Source: Streptomyces virginiae | Lineage (GTDB): Bacteria; Actinomycetota; Actinomycetes; Streptomycetales; Streptomycetaceae | Length of the DNA stretch: 64,000 nucleotides | NCBI RefSeq assembly: GCF_000720455.1 | Contig: NZ_JOAK01000030.1 | Location: forward strand, 1 to 64,000 | Direction of reading: 5' to 3' | Shown: in pieces, positions 18,731-28,755 of the stretch | Position numbering within the stretch: the stretch's first letter is position 1 | Layout: every line of letters begins with the position of its first letter | The notes under the pieces: generated by a model | The model's input: the letters and a program-made list of their open reading frames with translations, nothing else | Told to the model about the DNA's origin: nothing | The model's database searches: none | Made by a program: the position numbers and the translations under genes

Positions 18731-19288
18731 TTGACTCAGATTGACGCCACCTCGTGGAGCCGTTCGGTGCGGACCCTTTTCGGGGAGGGCATGTTCGCGG
18801 CCGTGGGGGCGCGGCGGCGCGATGACTGGCGCCTGGACGCCCTCGACGTCATGCAGCTGCGGACGGACGATCCGCGTGGCTGGTCGAAGGCTGCCGCGGC
18901 ACCGGGAGGGCGCGATGACGGCACCGGCCCGGGCAGCCCGTTCGCTGCTGTCACGCGAGGAGACTTCACCACGGCATTCCCTGTGTCCAGGAGGGGCGCC
19001 GAACAGATCCTGGTCACTCTCCAAGGTGATTGGTTCCAAACAGAGGACATTCCGGATTTTGATGCGCGAGAAGCCGAGCTGACCTCGCACGCGAGAACGA
19101 TCCTGGAAAGATTCGGAGAAGACGCGCTGTTTTTCACCAACGCGGCGACGGCGCGAGAGAATCCCGATGCCGATATGTTCCGCCGAGAGGGTGCTTATGA
19201 GTGCTTCACCAGCCGCGTACTGGATTGTGGTGTGATCGCTCTCTCCGCCACGGAAGTCGGCATCTTCTGGAGCTTCACCGTCGACTGA
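18731..19288 (+). CDS. Hypothetical protein, lower-GC 3' half
   Basis: About 185 aa, unknown family. Visible features are TSWSRSVRTLFGEGMFAAVG near the start and VLDCGVIALSATEVGIFWSF at the end. The second half has more A and T at third positions than neighbouring genes (for example around 19021-19200), which suggests recent acquisition. The start is uncertain: TTG 18731 begins LTQIDATSW, while an in-frame ATG at 18683 lacks a ribosome site. Confidence 0.55.
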   Translation: MTQIDATSWSRSVRTLFGEGMFAAVGARRRDDWRLDALDVMQLRTDDPRGWSKAAAAPGGRDDGTGPGSPFAAVTRGDFTTAFPVSRRGAEQILVTLQGDWFQTEDIPDFDAREAELTSHARTILERFGEDALFFTNAATARENPDADMFRREGAYECFTSRVLDCGVIALSATEVGIFWSFTVD

Positions 19289-19391
19289 GGATCTCCCGTG
19301 CGTACCCGTTCCGTCGAGGCCGCTTGGCCGTCCGTGAGGAGCCCGTCGGGCGCGTGCTGCGGCAGGCGATGCGGTTGGTTGCTTGCTTGGT

Positions 19392-20561
19392 CTAGAGCCA
19401 GTCCCGCTTCTTGAAGATGACGTACAGGCTCGTGCAGACCACTGCCATCAGCAGGATCGCGAAGGGGTAGCCGCCGGCCCATTTGAGTTCCGGCATGTCC
19501 TCGAAGTTCATGCCGTAGATCGTGCCGACCAGGGTGGGGGCGAAGAGGATGGCGGCCCACGAGGAGATCTTCTTGATCTCCTCGTTCTGTGCGAAGCCGG
19601 CTTCGGCCAGGGCGCGCATTTCCGCGTTCTGTTGTTGGGAGACCAGGGTGGCGTTCACCGTGAGGATTTCGGTCAGGGCCTGGCGGAAGCCGTCGACGCG
19701 TTCGCTCGTGTGCGTGACGTGGTCCGCCACGTCGCGGAGGTAGCGCTGGAGTTCCTCGTCCGTGCCGTACTTCGCGAAGCCCGCCATCAGGCCGTGGAGC
19801 ATGCCGACCAGGGGGCGGGTCGCGCGCTGGAACTCGACCATCTCGCGGGAGAGTTCGTAGATGCGGCGGGAGACCGCCGGGTCGCCGCGGAAGACCTCCG
19901 TCTCGATCTCGTCGATGTCCGTCTGGACGCCCTCCACGACCGGGGCGTAGCCGTCGACCACCGCGTCGAGGATGGCGTACAGGGCGGCCTCCGGGCCCAG
20001 GGAGAGGAGGTCCGGGTTCGCCTCCATGCGGCGGCGCACCGCCGAGAGGTCCGGGGCGCTGCCGTGGCGGACCGTGATGAGGAAGTCCGGGCCGACGAAG
20101 ACGTGGAGCTCGGCGAACTCCACCTCCTCCTGGGCGTCCAGGTAGCGGGCGGCGCGCAGCACGACGAAGAGGGTGTCGCCGTAACGCTCCAGCTTGGGGC
20201 GCTGATGGGCTTCGAGGGCGTCCTCGACGGCGAGTTCGTGGAGGTTGAACTCGGCCGCGAGGGAGTGCAGTTCCGGCTCCGTCGGCCGGTGCAGGCCGAT
20301 CCAGGCCATCCCGTCGGGCTCCTCGCGCAGCTGCCGGAAGGTTTCGGCCAGGGTGGCCGGGGAGGCGACCCGGCGGCCGTCGCGGTAGACGGCCGAGTCG
20401 ATCACGCTGCGGTGGTCCGGGGGAGTGGGGGCGGCCGGAGCCGGTCGCGGTGCGGACGGCGGTACGGACGGCGACGCATCCGCCGGGGAGGCGGGGCGCC
20501 GCCAGCCCGAGCGCTTCGCGCCGGACGGCGGCGAGGGGCGGCGGTGAGGGCGCTCCGGCAT
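19392..20561 (-). CDS. corA: CorA-family magnesium/cobalt transporter
   Basis: Integral membrane channel-type transporter (389 aa) for Mg2+ or Co2+. A Pro-rich N-terminal extension of about 50 residues precedes the cytoplasmic funnel domain. The two transmembrane helices are at the C-terminus; the first ends with the signature GMN (in YGMNFEDMPEL), and the second is followed by the basic end FKKRDWL. GGAGCTGACC lies before the ATG. It is monocistronic, with divergent neighbours on its 5' side. Confidence 0.93.
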   Translation of the reverse strand: MPERPHRRPSPPSGAKRSGWRRPASPADASPSVPPSAPRPAPAAPTPPDHRSVIDSAVYRDGRRVASPATLAETFRQLREEPDGMAWIGLHRPTEPELHSLAAEFNLHELAVEDALEAHQRPKLERYGDTLFVVLRAARYLDAQEEVEFAELHVFVGPDFLITVRHGSAPDLSAVRRRMEANPDLLSLGPEAALYAILDAVVDGYAPVVEGVQTDIDEIETEVFRGDPAVSRRIYELSREMVEFQRATRPLVGMLHGLMAGFAKYGTDEELQRYLRDVADHVTHTSERVDGFRQALTEILTVNATLVSQQQNAEMRALAEAGFAQNEEIKKISSWAAILFAPTLVGTIYGMNFEDMPELKWAGGYPFAILLMAVVCTSLYVIFKKRDWL

Positions 20562-20736
20562 CGCAGGTCAGCTCCCGGTCGAACGTGTGTTTACGGGCAA
20601 GGGGCAGGATATAGGGGGAAAAGGCGTCGGGGTGCGGGCGCGGTGCGGGCACGGTGCGGGCACGGTCGAGTTCCCGCCGACCCTCGATGTGGAGTTGCGG
20701 ACAGAAGGTGTCCGCAAGGAGGGCTAGCTTGCTGTC

Positions 20737-21849
20737 ATGGCTTCCAGGACGACACATCCCGTACTCGACACCCGCGCACTGAACCGTGCCACGCTCGCCC
20801 GCCAGCTGCTGCTGGGCCGCGCCGAGATGTCCGCGCGGGACGCCGTCGCCCACCTCCTCGGGCTGCAGGCGCAGAACGTCAAGCCCCCGTACTTCCAGCT
20901 GCACGCCCGCCTCGTCGGCTTCGAGCCCGCCGAACTGGCCGGGCTCATGGAGTCCCGCGAGGTCGTACGGATGGTCACCATGCGGTCGACGATCCACACG
21001 CACACCGCGCACGACGCCCTCACCCTGCGCCCCCTCGTCCAGCCGGCCCGCGACCGCGAGGTCACCTACTTCCGCAAGGGTCTCGACGGCGTGGACCTGG
21101 ACCGGCTGGCGCACCGGGCCCGCGCCTTCGTCGAGGGCGAGCCGCGCACCATGGCCGAGATCCGCGAGGACCTGCTCCGGCAATGGCCCGACGCCGACCC
21201 GCAGTCCCTGTCCGTCGCCGCGCGCTGCCTGCTGCCGCTGGTCCAGGTCACGCCCCGCGGGGTGTGGGGGCGCAGCGGGCAGGTACGGCTCACCACCGTC
21301 GAGAACTGGCTCGGCGAGCCCGCCGGGGCGGCGCAGCCCGTGGACGACGTCGTACTGCGCTACCTCGCCGCGTTCGGGCCCGCCTCCGTCAAGGACATGC
21401 AGACCTGGGCCGGGGTGACCCGGCTGCGCGAGGCCTTCGAACGGCTGCGGCCCCAGCTGGCCGTCTTCCGCGACGAGAACGGCGTGGAGCTCTTCGACCT
21501 GCCCGACGCGCCCCGCCCCGATGCCGACACCCCGGCGCCGCCCCGCTTCCTCCCGGAGTTCGACAACCTCCTGCTGTCGCACGCCGACCGCACCCGCGTG
21601 GTCCCGCCCGAGGTCAAGGGGCGCAGCTGGACGGGGAACCAGGCCCACTGCACCCTGCTCGTCGACGGGTTCCTGGCCGGGCTGTGGAGGCTGGAGGGCG
21701 GGGTGCTCACCGTGGAGCTGTTCGGCCGGGTGCCGAAGGCGGCGCAGGAGGAGATCGTCGCCGAGGGGGAGAAGCTGATCGCCGACATGGGCGGGCTGCC
21801 GGCCGGGACCGCCGCGTCCCCCGTACGGTTCGCGCCGATCCGCCGCTGA
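20737..21849 (+). CDS. Winged-helix AlkZ-like protein (putative DNA glycosylase)
   Basis: A 370-aa protein of the HTH_42/AlkZ superfamily with repeated winged-helix domains. The N-terminal LLGLQAQN carries the Q-x-Q motif that is catalytic in AlkZ-type glycosylases, which unhook bulky or crosslinked alkyl adducts. Other family blocks are VRMVTMRSTIHTHTAHDAL, RYLAAFGPASVKDMQTWAG and LPEFDNLLLSHADRTRVVP. Many relatives are uncharacterised, so the lesion is unknown. No resistance or biosynthetic cluster lies adjacent. Confidence 0.8.
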   Translation: MASRTTHPVLDTRALNRATLARQLLLGRAEMSARDAVAHLLGLQAQNVKPPYFQLHARLVGFEPAELAGLMESREVVRMVTMRSTIHTHTAHDALTLRPLVQPARDREVTYFRKGLDGVDLDRLAHRARAFVEGEPRTMAEIREDLLRQWPDADPQSLSVAARCLLPLVQVTPRGVWGRSGQVRLTTVENWLGEPAGAAQPVDDVVLRYLAAFGPASVKDMQTWAGVTRLREAFERLRPQLAVFRDENGVELFDLPDAPRPDADTPAPPRFLPEFDNLLLSHADRTRVVPPEVKGRSWTGNQAHCTLLVDGFLAGLWRLEGGVLTVELFGRVPKAAQEEIVAEGEKLIADMGGLPAGTAASPVRFAPIRR

Positions 21850-21953
21850 CACGCGCCGGGCCGCCGACCCGCAGCCTCGTCGCCCCGCGACGGTCAACTC
21901 ACGGCTGACGCAACCCTGGTGGTCCGTACACCGAACGCGGCACGATACCTGCC

Positions 21954-23666
21954 ATGACGACCGAAAGTGCCCGCAGCAGCGCCACCGCCGACCCCACCGC
22001 ACAGTTCCTCGCCGCGCGGGACTTCCTGCTGGATCGGCGCGGCGACTACGAAGCCGCCCACTCCGGATTCACCTGGCCCCGTCCCCACCGCTTCAACTGG
22101 GCCCTCGACTGGTTCGACCACATCGCCGCCGGCAACGACGCCGACGCCCTGCGCATCGTGGAGGAGGACGGCACCAGCGAGGCCCTCTCCTTCGCGCAGC
22201 TCGCCGTACGCTCCGACGCGACCGCGACCTGGCTGCGCGGCCAGGGCGTCGCGCCCGGCGACCGGATCCTCGTCATGCTCGGCAACCAGCGCGAGCTGTG
22301 GGAGGTGATGCTCGGCGCGATGAAACTGCGCGCCGTCGTCATCCCCGCCACCCCCCTCCTCGGCCCGGCCGACCTGCGCGACCGGGTCGAGCGGGGACAC
22401 GTGCGCCACGTCGTCGCGCGGATCGAGGACACGGCCAAGTTCGACGAGGTTCCGGGCGACTACACCCGGATCGCCGCAGGGGACCGGGTCGACCAGGTCC
22501 CCGCCGGCTGGCTGCGGCTCGCCGACGCCCCGGACGCCGTCGGCGGCTTCACCCCCGAAGGGGAGACCCTCGCCACCGACCCCCTGATGCTCTACTTCAC
22601 CTCCGGCACCACCGACCGCCCCAAGCTCGTGGAGCACACGCACGCCTCGTACCCCATCGGGCACCTCTCGACCATGTACTGGCTCGGTCTGCGCCCCGGC
22701 GACGTGCACCTCAACATCGCCTCGCCCGGCTGGGCCAAGCACGCCTGGTCCAACCTCTTCGCTCCCTGGAACGCCGGCGCGACCGTGTTCGTCCACAACT
22801 ACGCCCGCTTCGACGCGGAGCGGCTGATGGCCGAGATGGACCGGCACGGCGTGACCACCTTCTGCGCCCCGCCCACCGTCTGGCGGATGCTGATCCAGTC
22901 CGATCTCACCAGGCTGGCCAGGCCCCCGCGCGAGGCGGTCGCCGCCGGCGAGCCGCTCAATCCCGAGGTCATCGAGAAGGTCCGCGAGGCCTGGGGCGTC
23001 ACCATCCGCGACGGCTTCGGCCAGACCGAGACCACCCTCCAGGTCGGCAACTTCCCCGGCGTCCCCGTCAAGCCCGGCTCCATGGGCCGGCCGGCACCGG
23101 GCTACGAGATCGTCCTGCTGGACCCGGTCACCGGCAAGGAGTCCGCCGACGAGGGCGAGCTCTGCGTGGACCTGCGCGTCCGGCCCGCCGGGGTGATGAC
23201 CGGCTACCGGGACGACCCGGACCGCACCGCCGAGGCCATGGCGGACGGGCTCTACCGGACCGGCGACATCGCCGCCCGGGACGCCGACGGGTACCTCACC
23301 TACGTCGGGCGCTCCGACGACGTCTTCAAGGCCTCCGACTACAAGATCAGCCCGTTCGAGCTGGAGAGCGCCCTGCTGGAGCACGATGCGGTCGCCGAGG
23401 CCGCCGTCGTCCCGGCCCCGGACGAGCTGCGGCTGGCGGTACCGAAGGCGTACGTCACCCTCGCGGCGGGATGGGAGCCCGGCCCGGAGACCGCCCGGGT
23501 GCTGTTCGAGCACTCCCGCACCGTGCTGTCCCCGTACAAGAGGATCCGGTGCATCGAGTTCGCCGAGCTGCCGAAGACCGTGTCCGGCAAGATCCGGCGG
23601 GTGGAGCTGCGGGAGCTCACGGCGGCCGGCTCCGCCGCGGAGTACCGGGAGTCCGACCTGGGCTGA
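21954..23666 (+). CDS. Acyl-CoA synthetase (AMP-forming)
   Basis: A 570-aa adenylate-forming ligase that resembles medium-chain acyl-CoA synthetases. Motifs: the P-loop-like YFTSGTTDRPKLVEHTH, with Asp where most members have Gly; the GFGQTETT adenylation motif; YRTGDIAARDADGYL; and PKTVSGKIRR with the catalytic lysine near the C-terminus. It activates a carboxylic acid through an acyl-adenylate and loads it on CoA. The exact chain length cannot be read. It is followed 54 bp later by the convergent peroxidase gene. Confidence 0.88.
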   Translation: MTTESARSSATADPTAQFLAARDFLLDRRGDYEAAHSGFTWPRPHRFNWALDWFDHIAAGNDADALRIVEEDGTSEALSFAQLAVRSDATATWLRGQGVAPGDRILVMLGNQRELWEVMLGAMKLRAVVIPATPLLGPADLRDRVERGHVRHVVARIEDTAKFDEVPGDYTRIAAGDRVDQVPAGWLRLADAPDAVGGFTPEGETLATDPLMLYFTSGTTDRPKLVEHTHASYPIGHLSTMYWLGLRPGDVHLNIASPGWAKHAWSNLFAPWNAGATVFVHNYARFDAERLMAEMDRHGVTTFCAPPTVWRMLIQSDLTRLARPPREAVAAGEPLNPEVIEKVREAWGVTIRDGFGQTETTLQVGNFPGVPVKPGSMGRPAPGYEIVLLDPVTGKESADEGELCVDLRVRPAGVMTGYRDDPDRTAEAMADGLYRTGDIAARDADGYLTYVGRSDDVFKASDYKISPFELESALLEHDAVAEAAVVPAPDELRLAVPKAYVTLAAGWEPGPETARVLFEHSRTVLSPYKRIRCIEFAELPKTVSGKIRRVELRELTAAGSAAEYRESDLG

Positions 23667-23720
23667 TGCGGCGGGGCGGGCAGGCCGGACCGGCGGGGCG
23701 CCCCGCCGGTACACGCGTCC

Positions 23721-24209
23721 CTACGCGGGCAGGTGCGCCTCGATCGCGGCGATGACCTCGGGCGCCTCCGGCTCGGTGCGCGGACGGAAGCGCGCCACGA
23801 CCTCACCGGCGGGGGAGATCAGGAACTTCTCGAAGTTCCACTGGATGTCCCCCGCCTCGCCCTCCGCGTCGGGGGTCTTCACCAGCTCCTGGTACAGGGG
23901 GTGCCGGTTCTCGCCGTTGACCTCGGACTTCTCCAGCATCGGGAAGGTGACGCCGAAGCCCGCCGCGCAGAAGGTCTGGATGTCGTCGGCGTTGCCGGGC
24001 TCCTGCCCGCCGAACTGGTTGCAGGGCACGCCGATGACCGTGAAGCCCTTCGCCTCGTACGCGAACTGCAGGCGGGCCAGTCCCGAGTACTGCGGGGTGA
24101 GCCCGCACTGCGACGCGGTGTTCACCAGGAGGATCGCCTTGCCCTTGTGCGCCGCGAGGCTGGTGGGCTCGTCGGACAGGGTGGTCAGCGGGATGTCGTA
24201 CAGGCTCAC
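23721..24209 (-). CDS. Glutathione peroxidase family protein
   Basis: A 162-aa thiol peroxidase of the GPx family. The catalytic motif is NTASQCGLTPQY, with Cys rather than selenocysteine, and the family signatures GVPCNQFGGQEPG and WNFEKFLI are present. In actinobacteria, which lack glutathione, such proteins probably use thioredoxin. GTG 24209 was chosen because GAGGAGAG lies just upstream; the longer open frame is a shadow. Confidence 0.92.
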   Translation of the reverse strand: MSLYDIPLTTLSDEPTSLAAHKGKAILLVNTASQCGLTPQYSGLARLQFAYEAKGFTVIGVPCNQFGGQEPGNADDIQTFCAAGFGVTFPMLEKSEVNGENRHPLYQELVKTPDAEGEAGDIQWNFEKFLISPAGEVVARFRPRTEPEAPEVIAAIEAHLPA

Positions 24210-24277
24210 GGAACTCTCCTCGGCAGGCAGCGGGTAGTGCCACGAGCCTAAAGGGTGGTCAGGGGGTGTCCCGCCGG

Positions 24278-25213
24278 TCAGGCCCCCGATCCGACCAGCT
24301 CGTCCGCCGGGTCGTTGACCGGCTGCGGCATGCCGGTGAGGTCCATGACGAACAGCGGTATCCCGAGTTCGTCCGCGCGGTCGCGGGCGTCCGCCGTGTA
24401 TCCGGCGAGGGAGAAGTAGACGCTGGTCGCGGAAGCGGTGAGTCCGTTGAGCCACACACACTCCACCGCCCGCAGCCCGGCCGGCGCGGTGGTCGGGTCG
24501 ACCTGGGCCACCAGCCCCGGAGCCCGCAGGTCCACCGCCGCCGAGGGGATCGGACGCCCGTCGGGCTGCCGTACGTCCTGGAAGCCGAGCCAGCGCAGGT
24601 ACAGCGCGGCGGTGGCCACCGCGTCCCGGGCCGTACGGATGGTCACCGGCCGGAACGCGGGCCGGGGCACCGCCGCGGTCGGCGGCAGGGGTATGTGCGC
24701 CGGGTTCACGTCGGGCCCCGCCGCCGGGCCGCCGCCCCCGGGCCCACCCGTACGCCCGTCGCCCGGAGCACCGGCCGCGGCACCGCCCCGGACCTCTGCC
24801 CGGGCGTCGCCCGGGGCACCGGCCGGGTCGCCGTCCCGGGCGTCCGCCAGGCCGTCGCCGCGACGGCCCGCCGCCCGGCCCGCCGCGCCCGCGGGATCCG
24901 CCGCGGCACCGGGCCCGGCACCCGGCCCCGTACCGGGCTCCGGCCGCTCCAGCGGATGCACCGGGAGCCGCACCACCGTGCCGCACGATCCGCACCCCAG
25001 CTCGGGGTGCGGCCACTCGCTCTCCCGGCCGCACGTCGTGCACCGCACCGCCACCCAGCTGTCCGACCAGGTGCGGTGGGTCAGCAGCACCGGTGGCGCC
25101 GACAGGTCCAGCGGGGGATGGACAGGGCTACCGCAGGCGCAGGGGAAGACCGGCGCGGTGTAGCCGTTCTCGCGCAGGCACGCCGGGCAGCGCACCGGTA
25201 CCGCTTCCGCCAT
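24278..25213 (-). CDS. Zinc-ribbon protein with Mrr-like nuclease-fold domain
   Basis: A 311-aa protein. The N-terminal part has zinc-ribbon cysteines (CPAC, CACG, then CTTCG and CGSCG). A long Gly/Ala/Pro/Arg linker (about 95-190) follows. The C-terminal 120 residues (TARDAVATAALYLRWLGFQD, AVDLRAPGLVAQVD, ECVWLNGL, SVYFSLAGYTADA) resemble the Mrr-type restriction-endonuclease fold, but the usual Q-x-K is QVD, so it may be inactive. GGAGGGGGTC precedes the ATG. No methylase is nearby. Confidence 0.6.
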   Translation of the reverse strand: MAEAVPVRCPACLRENGYTAPVFPCACGSPVHPPLDLSAPPVLLTHRTWSDSWVAVRCTTCGRESEWPHPELGCGSCGTVVRLPVHPLERPEPGTGPGAGPGAAADPAGAAGRAAGRRGDGLADARDGDPAGAPGDARAEVRGGAAAGAPGDGRTGGPGGGGPAAGPDVNPAHIPLPPTAAVPRPAFRPVTIRTARDAVATAALYLRWLGFQDVRQPDGRPIPSAAVDLRAPGLVAQVDPTTAPAGLRAVECVWLNGLTASATSVYFSLAGYTADARDRADELGIPLFVMDLTGMPQPVNDPADELVGSGA

Positions 25214-25381
25214 GACCCCTGACCCCCTCCGTCGCCCTGCGTAGGTCCATGCTCCACCACCGGCGACCGCCGGGGGGAGCGTGCGCGCCAATTCAGCCCC
25301 GTTCCCGCCGGCGGATCGGTGATTTGTACAAGTCGTCAAGCGAGATGCGGCTTTTGGTGCCTTCCGGGGTCCCCCACCGCC

Positions 25382-25410
25382 TTGACGCCGAAGAAGACGC
25401 CGCTTAGCTT
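25382..25410 (+). promoter_or_regulatory. gcl promoter
   Basis: TTGACG (25382-25387) and TAGCTT (25405-25410) are 17 bp apart, a housekeeping-type promoter. Transcription should begin near 25417, inside the first motif A operator. Confidence 0.65.
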
Positions 25411-25411
25411 G

Positions 25412-25447
25412 TTCCGTATAGCAGAACAAAACTTCCGGATGACGGAA
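25412..25447. promoter_or_regulatory. Tandem AllR-type operators before gcl (motif A)
   Basis: Two inverted repeats lie 6 bp apart: TTCCGTATAGCAGAA (25412-25426) and TTCCGGATGACGGAA (25433-25447). The second is a perfect TTCCG/CGGAA palindrome. They cover the predicted start site, so binding should repress gcl. Confidence 0.7.
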
Positions 25448-25479
25448 AAGCCTGACCGCCAGACCCGCAGGAGAACCTG

Positions 25480-27267
<1,788 letters not shown>

Positions 27268-27286
27268 TCACCGGCTCCGGCCGTAC

Positions 27287-27329
27287 GCTGCGACCCCCGT
27301 CCCTCCGTGAGGAGGGCGGGGGTCGCAGC
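27287..27329 (+). terminator. gcl terminator
   Basis: A long GC stem, GCTGCGACCCCCG then CCCTCC, folds over the loop GTGA onto its complement with one bulge. It lies 20 nt after the gcl stop. Confidence 0.85.
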
Positions 27330-27447
27330 GCGTTCCGCCGCCGTACGGGGCCGGTCGCCGCGTCCGTTCGGGCCTCCTCACGTGCGTCGGCCGCCACCGG
27401 CCGGGGATCGGCGGCCCGCCGTCGGACACTGGCCGGGCCCGGCCGCC

Positions 27448-27816
27448 GCCGCGCGCCTGGCCGAGGAGGCCAAGGACCCCCACCGCAGCGTCCCCCGCGC
27501 ACCGGGTGCTGCGGCGGGTGGACCCCCGTACCCGGACGCCGCTCCCGGCGACCGGGCGGCGCGACCATTGGCCGTACGCCGCCGGCCGGGCCGCCGCGAG
27601 GGAGCCTTCGACCTGGGCCGCCTCGAACTGCCGGTCGCGGTCTGCGCGCCGGCCTGGACCCTGCTCGCGCCGTTCGTCCTCGTGACCCCGCGGGAGGCGC
27701 TGGTCCCCGTCGTGGTCGTGGCCGGCCTGCTGGTCCTGGGAGGGCGGTTCTTCCTCGGCATGCTGCTCTTCGACCGCCGCTGCCTGGACACCGAACCCGG
27801 CGCCGACACCGACTGG
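27448..27816 (+). pseudogene. Relic of an amino-acid permease
   Basis: In one open frame two distant parts of an APC-superfamily amino-acid permease can be recognised. LAEEAKDPHRSVPRA matches the conserved EEAK-P-RSVPRA motif, and about 35 residues later GRLELPVAVCAPAWTLLAPF, LVPVVVVAGLLVLGGRFFLG and FDRRCLDTEPG match the C-terminal end. The hundreds of residues normally between them are missing and there is no start or ribosome site. An internal deletion of a former permease gene is the simplest reading. Confidence 0.6.
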
Positions 27817-27901
27817 CAGCGGCCCCGCCCCGGCCCTGCCGACCGTGCGATGCTGACCGGGCTCCGGCCCGGCCGGGCCGGACGCCTGACGAGGGGGAGA
27901 C

Positions 27902-28357
27902 ATGACCGAGCTCGGACACCCGCGTGCCTGCGAGGAGGTCCTCGCCGTCCGCAGAGAGCTGGCCGACCAGGTCGTCCGGGTCCTGCGGGACGCCGGCCTG
28001 CCCGCCTTTCGCGAGGACGCGCCCGACGGCCCGGGCCGGACGGGTCCGAGGGTCATGGTCGACGCCGACGCCGAGCTGGCGTCGGCGGCCGTCTCCGTCA
28101 GCTGGACGCCCGATTCCGGCATGGCCCAAGCGGCGAGGGAGGCCTTCCTCGCCGGCGACGTCGAGGCGCCGGCCGTCCGGCGCTTCGCAACGACGAGTAC
28201 CCGTATGCAGGGTGCGCTGATCGTGCTCCTGCTGTCGGAGGGGTTCCTCGCGACGTGGGAGAACGACGACATGAATCCGGACCACATCCAGGTGTTCGGG
28301 CGCAACTCCGACCTGCCGCCCGCCCTGCGGCCCACCTTCGTGCCGCCGGCACGCTGA
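27902..28357 (+). CDS. Hypothetical protein
   Basis: A 151-aa protein without a recognised family. It is a mixed alpha/beta sequence: ACEEVLAVRRELADQVVRVL, PRVMVDADAELASAAVSVSW, then MQGALIVLLLSEGFLATWEN and a short C-terminal tail. GAGGGGGAG precedes the ATG and a clear intrinsic terminator follows the stop, so it is probably a true single-gene unit. The permease relic lies directly upstream. Confidence 0.65.
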   Translation: MTELGHPRACEEVLAVRRELADQVVRVLRDAGLPAFREDAPDGPGRTGPRVMVDADAELASAAVSVSWTPDSGMAQAAREAFLAGDVEAPAVRRFATTSTRMQGALIVLLLSEGFLATWENDDMNPDHIQVFGRNSDLPPALRPTFVPPAR

Positions 28358-28374
28358 GCGCCGGGACACGACAA

Positions 28375-28410
28375 AGCGCCGAGTCACGGGACCGTCCGTG
28401 ACTCGGCGCT
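28375..28410 (+). terminator. Intrinsic terminator after the 151-aa hypothetical gene
   Basis: AGCGCCGAGTCACGG pairs perfectly with CCGTGACTCGGCGCT around a 6-nt loop, then CTGGTTGTT follows. Confidence 0.9.
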
Positions 28411-28490
28411 CTGGTTGTTACCGCCCGACGGTGCGAGGCTGGCGCGACAGGACGTTCGCACCGCCGGGCGGAGTGTGTGGGGAGGGGGGT

Positions 28491-28539
28491 CTCCTCTTCC
28501 CGCAGGGGGCTCTGTGCGTAGCCCCTGTGAGAAGAGGAG
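28491..28539. repeat. 49-nt interrupted hairpin
   Basis: The outer arms CTCCTCTT (28491-28498) and AAGAGGAG (28532-28539) enclose a second stem, CAGGGGGCT against AGCCCCTG, with an 8-nt loop. It could be the core of a small RNA or a second terminator. Confidence 0.6.
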
Positions 28540-28713
28540 TGGCTGGGACCGTGGCGGGCGGGCGACGAGAACTCCGGCGTCGTCTCCCTCAGGTCAAGAG
28601 ACGGGCCTCGGAACCCATTACCACCGCACTGGCTCGCACGCCTGCCACGGTCCTCGTCCTGCCCTCGCCGCGTACCACCCCTCATCCGGGTCCACGGGTC
28701 GGGCTCAGCACCC

Positions 28714-28738
28714 GGGGCCTGACCTCCCGTCAGGCCCC
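28714..28738 (-). terminator. katA terminator
   Basis: GGGGCCTGAC and GTCAGGCCCC form a 10-bp stem with a CTCCC loop, 18 bp beyond the katA stop. Confidence 0.75.
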
Positions 28739-28755
28739 CGGTACATCTGTGCGGC

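Larger units (their letters stand above)
28411..28755. other. Gene-free segment containing hairpins
   Basis: No coding sequence is supported in these 345 bp between convergent transcripts. It contains a 49-nt interrupted hairpin (28491-28539) and the probable katA terminator near its right end. Confidence 0.55.

Noticed and set aside
19195..22002. 935-aa minus-strand frame across corA and the AlkZ-like gene
   Set aside because: It spans a real gene in another frame and the antisense of a second; there is no continuous family similarity.
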